This document shows positions 60,131 to 64,000 of a DNA stretch of 64,000 bases, piece after piece. Where the stretch lies: NCBI RefSeq assembly GCF_001411555.2, contig NC_049905.1, positions 6,477,053-6,541,052 on the forward strand, in the 5' to 3' direction. The DNA is from Juglans regia. Its lineage: Eukaryota > Streptophyta > Magnoliopsida > Fagales > Juglandaceae. The notes beneath the pieces are model-generated. The model made no database searches. It was not told where the DNA came from and saw nothing but the letters and a program-made list of their open reading frames with translations. A program made the position numbers and the translations under genes. Numbering within the stretch: the stretch's first letter is position 1; each line of letters begins with the position of its first letter.

Positions 60131-61151
60131 TGTAAATGTAAAAGTAGTTGGTTAGGATTAGATGACTAAGACAATAGAGATTTATTTAAGTTGGGAGATT
60201 GTTGAGATTTGATAAATGTAAATATTTTATCTTTATCTAAGAACATTTAATTTGAATTAAGTGGTTATTAGATAATATCTTAAATAAGTCATGAAAGTGT
60301 GTATCCAAAGTTCAATGAGTCTGAAATTAACCAGTTGAATGCAAATTATATCTAATGGGAAAACTTAGCGCCAGGTGTCAACATAATCGTTTCCTAGCAG
60401 AATCCTTCTGTCAGCAGAGTCCTACAGGAGATCAAATTCCTACCTACTCATTCTGTCAGCAGACTCCTACTGCTGATCAAACTCTTATCAGATTTGTTTC
60501 ATCGGCAGAATCCTACTATAATTGGAATTGATTTTCAGATTGTTTATTTAAGAGATCCTATTGGTTAAGATCTGTAGAGATTCAGATTTGCATATTTTCT
60601 AAAGCATTTTCCAATGCATATTTTGGTGAGAAAATTTTTTGGAGAATTTTCATACTGTTTCTCTCAGAGAGTGGTAGTTGAGTGTGAGAAAATCCCCTTG
60701 AGAATTTTCTAATATTTTATCGCTCTTTTTGAGTGCATGCATACTCTGTGTCGGAGTTAGGTGATCGAGTTCAGTCACTGGAGTTTCAGGAAGGAAGTCA
60801 ATATTTGAAGATCGCCAGAGGTTTTGACTGCTACTGCGGTAGAAGACAAATGGGTCATTTATCTGGTCAAGTAAGAATATCAATTGACAAAAATTTTGTG
60901 ATTGAGTTTTACTTGTAATTGATTTTCAAATAATAAAATTGACTTTTCTGAATTTGGCTTCCCTGTAGGGTTTTACCCTTAAAGAGTTCTTTAAAAAATT
61001 TTCCTTCGATACCAATCTTAGTGTTACGCACTTCGTTTATTTTATATCATTGCTTAATTAATAAATTAATTGCATGCATGACGACTGATCAATTTGTTGA
61101 GTGAATTTGTAGATATTTTCACTGCGTTATAAGGGTACTTGGGTAATTTCA
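60131..61151 (+). repeat. 5' LTR
   Basis: Begins TGTAAATGTAAAAGTAG and ends TTTCA just before the primer-binding-like site. The SSR-like motif GTCAGCAGA with TCCTAC occurs several times at 60395-60510, also in the 3' LTR. The end at 61151 is set by CA and the adjacent primer site. Confidence 0.75.
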
Positions 61152-61206
61152 ATTGATATCAAAGCGTGGTTCATTCATCCGAGTGTGATCTGTGTCCCTG
61201 TAGATC

Positions 61207-61326
61207 ATGTCGTCGTCATTATATGTCTCGTCACACTTTAATGAGGAAAACTATACTTATTGGAAAGTTTGTATGAGAGTTTTCCTAAAGTCTTCATATG
61301 AACGTGTGTGTGACATTAAGCGATAG
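61207..61326 (+). pseudogene. Copia gag start, truncated
   Basis: ATG followed by 38 residues and a stop. HFNEENYTYWKVCMRVFLKS matches the start of plant Copia gag proteins, where F-G-NY-WK-M--FL is conserved. A TAG at 61324 and loss of homology follow, so only the N-terminus remains. Confidence 0.75.
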
Positions 61327-62046
61327 GACTACTTACATGTTCTTGCATTCCTTGCATATCAGTAGCCTAGGACATATGTTTTTGTTTAGTTTTGTTTTAA
61401 GTTTCTGTTTTTCAGTGTAAAATACATTATTTTTCTTGTTTTTGAGTCTATTTTTTGAAGGAAAGTACATATTTAGTATGTTAAGGTTTGAGCACTTGAG
61501 CTCTCACATTGTAAATTCTTGAACTTATGCATCTCTCTATTTTGTGCAGACAACTTTGAGTTTACTAACCCTATGGGTCATCTTGACCAAGTTCATTTTC
61601 AAGCACTATGTGGAACTTATAATTATACTTATTATAATTATGTTCCGTTTTATTATTAAGATGCTCACCATAGAGGGAGTTTATGTCTTAAATTGACTAA
61701 TACTAGTTGAATCTAATACTAAAAACAAGATATCTCCCCTTACCGAACATAAATGGTTGATCCATATAAAAAAAAAAAAAACGGTGTTTAATCATTGCAG
61801 AAAAAGACAAACTCCCTACACGGATCTATCCCTTAAGTCCTTATAAAAAAAATCATTGCTCTAATCATTATGAAAAAAGATCAGAAATAAAAATAGACAT
61901 ATCAAAGGTTTGTGCAAATTGGTGTTTAGATGAAATACTCTTTCAAGTATCTAGGCCCTAACATAAAGTTTAATTTTTAAGGCGAAAGACAATCTCCTGA
62001 GAGTATCTATGGAAAGAAAGAAATTAAAAAAAAAAAGTGATGGAAA

Positions 62047-62113
<67 letters not shown>

Positions 62114-63519
62114 TCCGTGAAATAAGTATTTTCACTCACACACTCACATGAACTTTGATATTGATGATCTTATGAGGAATGAACAACCATTGTGATTATT
62201 ACAAATATGAGTATATTTTATTTTTGTGTGAGTGGCACTATGCTTAAATTGATATGCATTTAAGTATGCACATTGCTTATTTTTTTTAAGAAAAAAAAAA
62301 TAGAAAATGGAAAATAGAAAATATATTTTATATTCTTTTTATGGTTTTATTTTTTTATTTTTGGTCTTACTCAATTTTGAGTGGTTCAGTGTCTATGCAT
62401 AAGTCTGGTTGTTTATTTGGGAGTGGGTCTCTGTTTTAATGGCTTAAGTCCCAGTAGGGACTTTACTGGAACTTTACTCTAAAAAGGAGGGTCTCGTGGG
62501 TAGCACGTTCTGTGTCTTAAATTACTTAAGTCACTCACCCAGGTTGATAAGTCCAAATTCCTTCATTCCCGATATCCACTCTCCACGCGGTTTCTTTCGT
62601 GCCATATCACATTCTGAGTGTGCATTTATCCACCGAGTGAGTACGAAATCAAATAGAACTCTTAATTTGCACTACTCCTATTCAAGGTATGTGTCTCATA
62701 CGACTCTCCACTGTTTTTCCAGTTCTAAGACACGAGATTTCCGATTGGGAATGTACTTCGTGAATTAGTTTGTTCGGTGTTTGTGACATTGATTTTTTTT
62801 TTTAAAAAAAAAAAGATATGAATAACTAGTTTATCTGAGTTGGGTTTGTGTTTTATTTGTCTTGAGGAAGGATTTTGTGTGGGTTATGACATTGTTCATC
62901 TCGGTTTTCAAGTAGTACCCACCAAGTGTTTGGCTTTATGTCTCAACCAGGTTACCTTCATTATTTGCTCACTATTTGACATGCATTCATACTCATATAT
63001 TAGGTTTACCAAAATGCATGGTCGAGTTAAGATCAGAGAGAGTTTTAGTAGTGTCAAATCAAGATCGCTCTTAGTGTTCTCATCTCGGCACACATATGCT
63101 TGGTATGTATTCTTTTGATTTTGATGAGGAGGAGTTTTAAGCATTGACAGATTTGTGACAAAAAGAGGGAAAATGTGTTGTTGAGGGGGAGTTAGGAGAT
63201 TTAAGTGTGTTGTTGAGTTAAAAAGTCTTTTGTGAAGGGGGAATAAAAAGTGAGGGGGAGTAGCAGTAGAAGACTAAGGGAGAGCAGCACTAGTAAAGCA
63301 ATGCAACTGAAATTCTTTTTTGGCTAATGATTAATTTTCGTATTTTGTGTAATGTAGTTTAATTCAGTTCCAAGTCTAAATTCATTGTTTTCAAGTGAAT
63401 GGTTTGAACTGAACTTTTAATATTAGTTAATGATGCTTCACGAGATCTTGGTCAGCTGGTTGTTTTTGTTTCAGGTACACACTACATTCATCAATTGAGT
63501 ATTTTGTTACCAATCTGCC
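61327..63519. other. Retrotransposon interior without recognised domains
   Basis: No Copia enzyme domain is found on either strand. It holds a TA/AG microsatellite at 62047-62109, A- and T-runs, and purine-rich text before the 3' LTR (GAGGGGGAGT-like at 63180-63260). Open frames at 62496-62768 and 62840-63118 match nothing I know. It may be the former 3' internal region joined to unrelated filler. Confidence 0.5.
62067..62109. repeat. (AG)n microsatellite
   Basis: About 21 AG units directly after a TA run inside the retrotransposon interior. Confidence 0.95.
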
Positions 63520-63531
63520 AAAGGGAGAGAT

Positions 63532-64000
63532 TGTAAATGTAAAAGTGATTGGCTAGGATTAGATGACTAGGACGATAGAGATTTATTTAAGTTAAGAGAT
63601 TGTTGAGATTGGATGAATGTAAATATTTTATCTTTATCTAAGAACATTTAATTTGAATTAAGCGGTTATTAGATAATATTTTAGATAAATCATGAGAGTG
63701 TGTATCTAAAGTTCAATGAGTATGAAATTATCCAGTTGAATGGAAACTATATCTGATGAGAAGACTCAGTGCCAGGTGTCAATCAAATCGTCAGCAGAAT
63801 TGTTTCCTAGCAAAGTCTTACTGCAGATCAAATTCCTACCAGACTCATTCCGTCAACAGAGTCCTACTGCAAATTAAACTCCTACGAGATTTGTTCCGTT
63901 AGCAGAATCCTATTACAATTGGAATTGATTTTCAGATTGTTTATTTAACGATTCTATTGGTTAGGATCTGTAGAGATCCAGATCTGTATATTTTCTAAAG
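63532..64000 (+). repeat. 3' LTR, incomplete at window end
   Basis: Starts TGTAAATGTAAAAGTGAT after a purine tract and parallels 60131 to about 60610 of the 5' LTR, with many substitutions and small indels, including an extra TCGTCAGCAGAAT stretch near 63788. Confidence 0.8.

Larger units (their letters stand above)
60131..64000 (+). mobile_element. Copia-like LTR retrotransposon, internally deleted, cut by window end
   Basis: A 5' LTR (60131-61151, TG...CA) and the first 469 bases of a matching 3' LTR (63532-64000) both start TGTAAATGTAAAAGT and share long stretches such as TTGTTGAGATT, TAAGAACATTTAATTTGAATTA and GAATTGATTTTCAGATTGTT. After the 5' LTR, TGATATCAAAGC (61154-61165) resembles the initiator tRNA-Met primer site TGGTATCAGAGC. 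A purine tract AAAGGGAGAGAT precedes the 3' LTR. Between them only 2.4 kb remain, with a short gag start (61207) and no protease, integrase or reverse transcriptase. The LTRs differ at many places, so it is not recent. Confidence 0.85.

Noticed and set aside
62496..63144. Open frames in the retrotransposon interior as extra or envelope-like genes
   Set aside because: No membrane or retroviral features and no matching domain; likely non-coding filler.

Overview
This is plant nuclear DNA: AT-rich, with GT-AG introns, long intergenic spacers, many TA/CT/AG microsatellites and nested class I and class II transposons. Gene content (GARP and bZIP factors, SGF11, plant BAG, nuclear tRNA-Glu) points to a eudicot. 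A MITE family with GAGATGAG-rich ends resembles repeats I associate with walnut/hickory-type trees (Fagales), but that placement is inference only.

Layout. 3.5-5.1 kb (+): a complete five-exon GARP/MYB-like factor with EAR-type repressor motifs. 7.06-13.59 kb: a CACTA transposon with matching ends and a TGA target duplication, carrying a decayed TNP2-type transposase and a captured piece of the eIF2-gamma gene. 14.5-18.1 kb (-): a group-E-like bZIP gene with two homologous, phase-compatible last exons. 19.6-22.8 kb: a long solo LTR. 22.8-27 kb: MITE-rich spacer and an orphan last exon of a methyltransferase gene. 27.7-35.8 kb (-): a dead hAT transposase gene split by a second CACTA element (28.63-34.78 kb), which itself holds a second solo LTR (28.70-31.28 kb) and a VPS4/SKD1 exon fragment. 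37.9-38.2 kb (-): a small one-exon membrane protein gene resembling an ATL protein without its RING.

40.8-51.38 kb: a large Helitron. Its RepHel gene has three in-frame stops and an altered Walker A motif, while the RPA70-like gene behind it (48.8-51.0 kb) reads open through nine exons. The 3' end is a textbook hairpin plus CTAG; a second, shorter Helitron end lies at 53.14 kb. 54.13-59.5 kb is a host-gene island: tRNA-Glu(UUC), the SAGA deubiquitinase subunit SGF11 (+) and a BAG-family co-chaperone (-). From 60.13 kb to the window end lies a Copia-like LTR retrotransposon that has lost nearly all of its polyprotein; its 3' LTR runs off the window.

The host genes are unrelated single units, not an operon or cluster. 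The strongest unusual signals are the intact RPA-like gene behind a dead RepHel, the duplicated terminal bZIP exon, and the three-level nested insertion whose removal restores the hAT reading frame.
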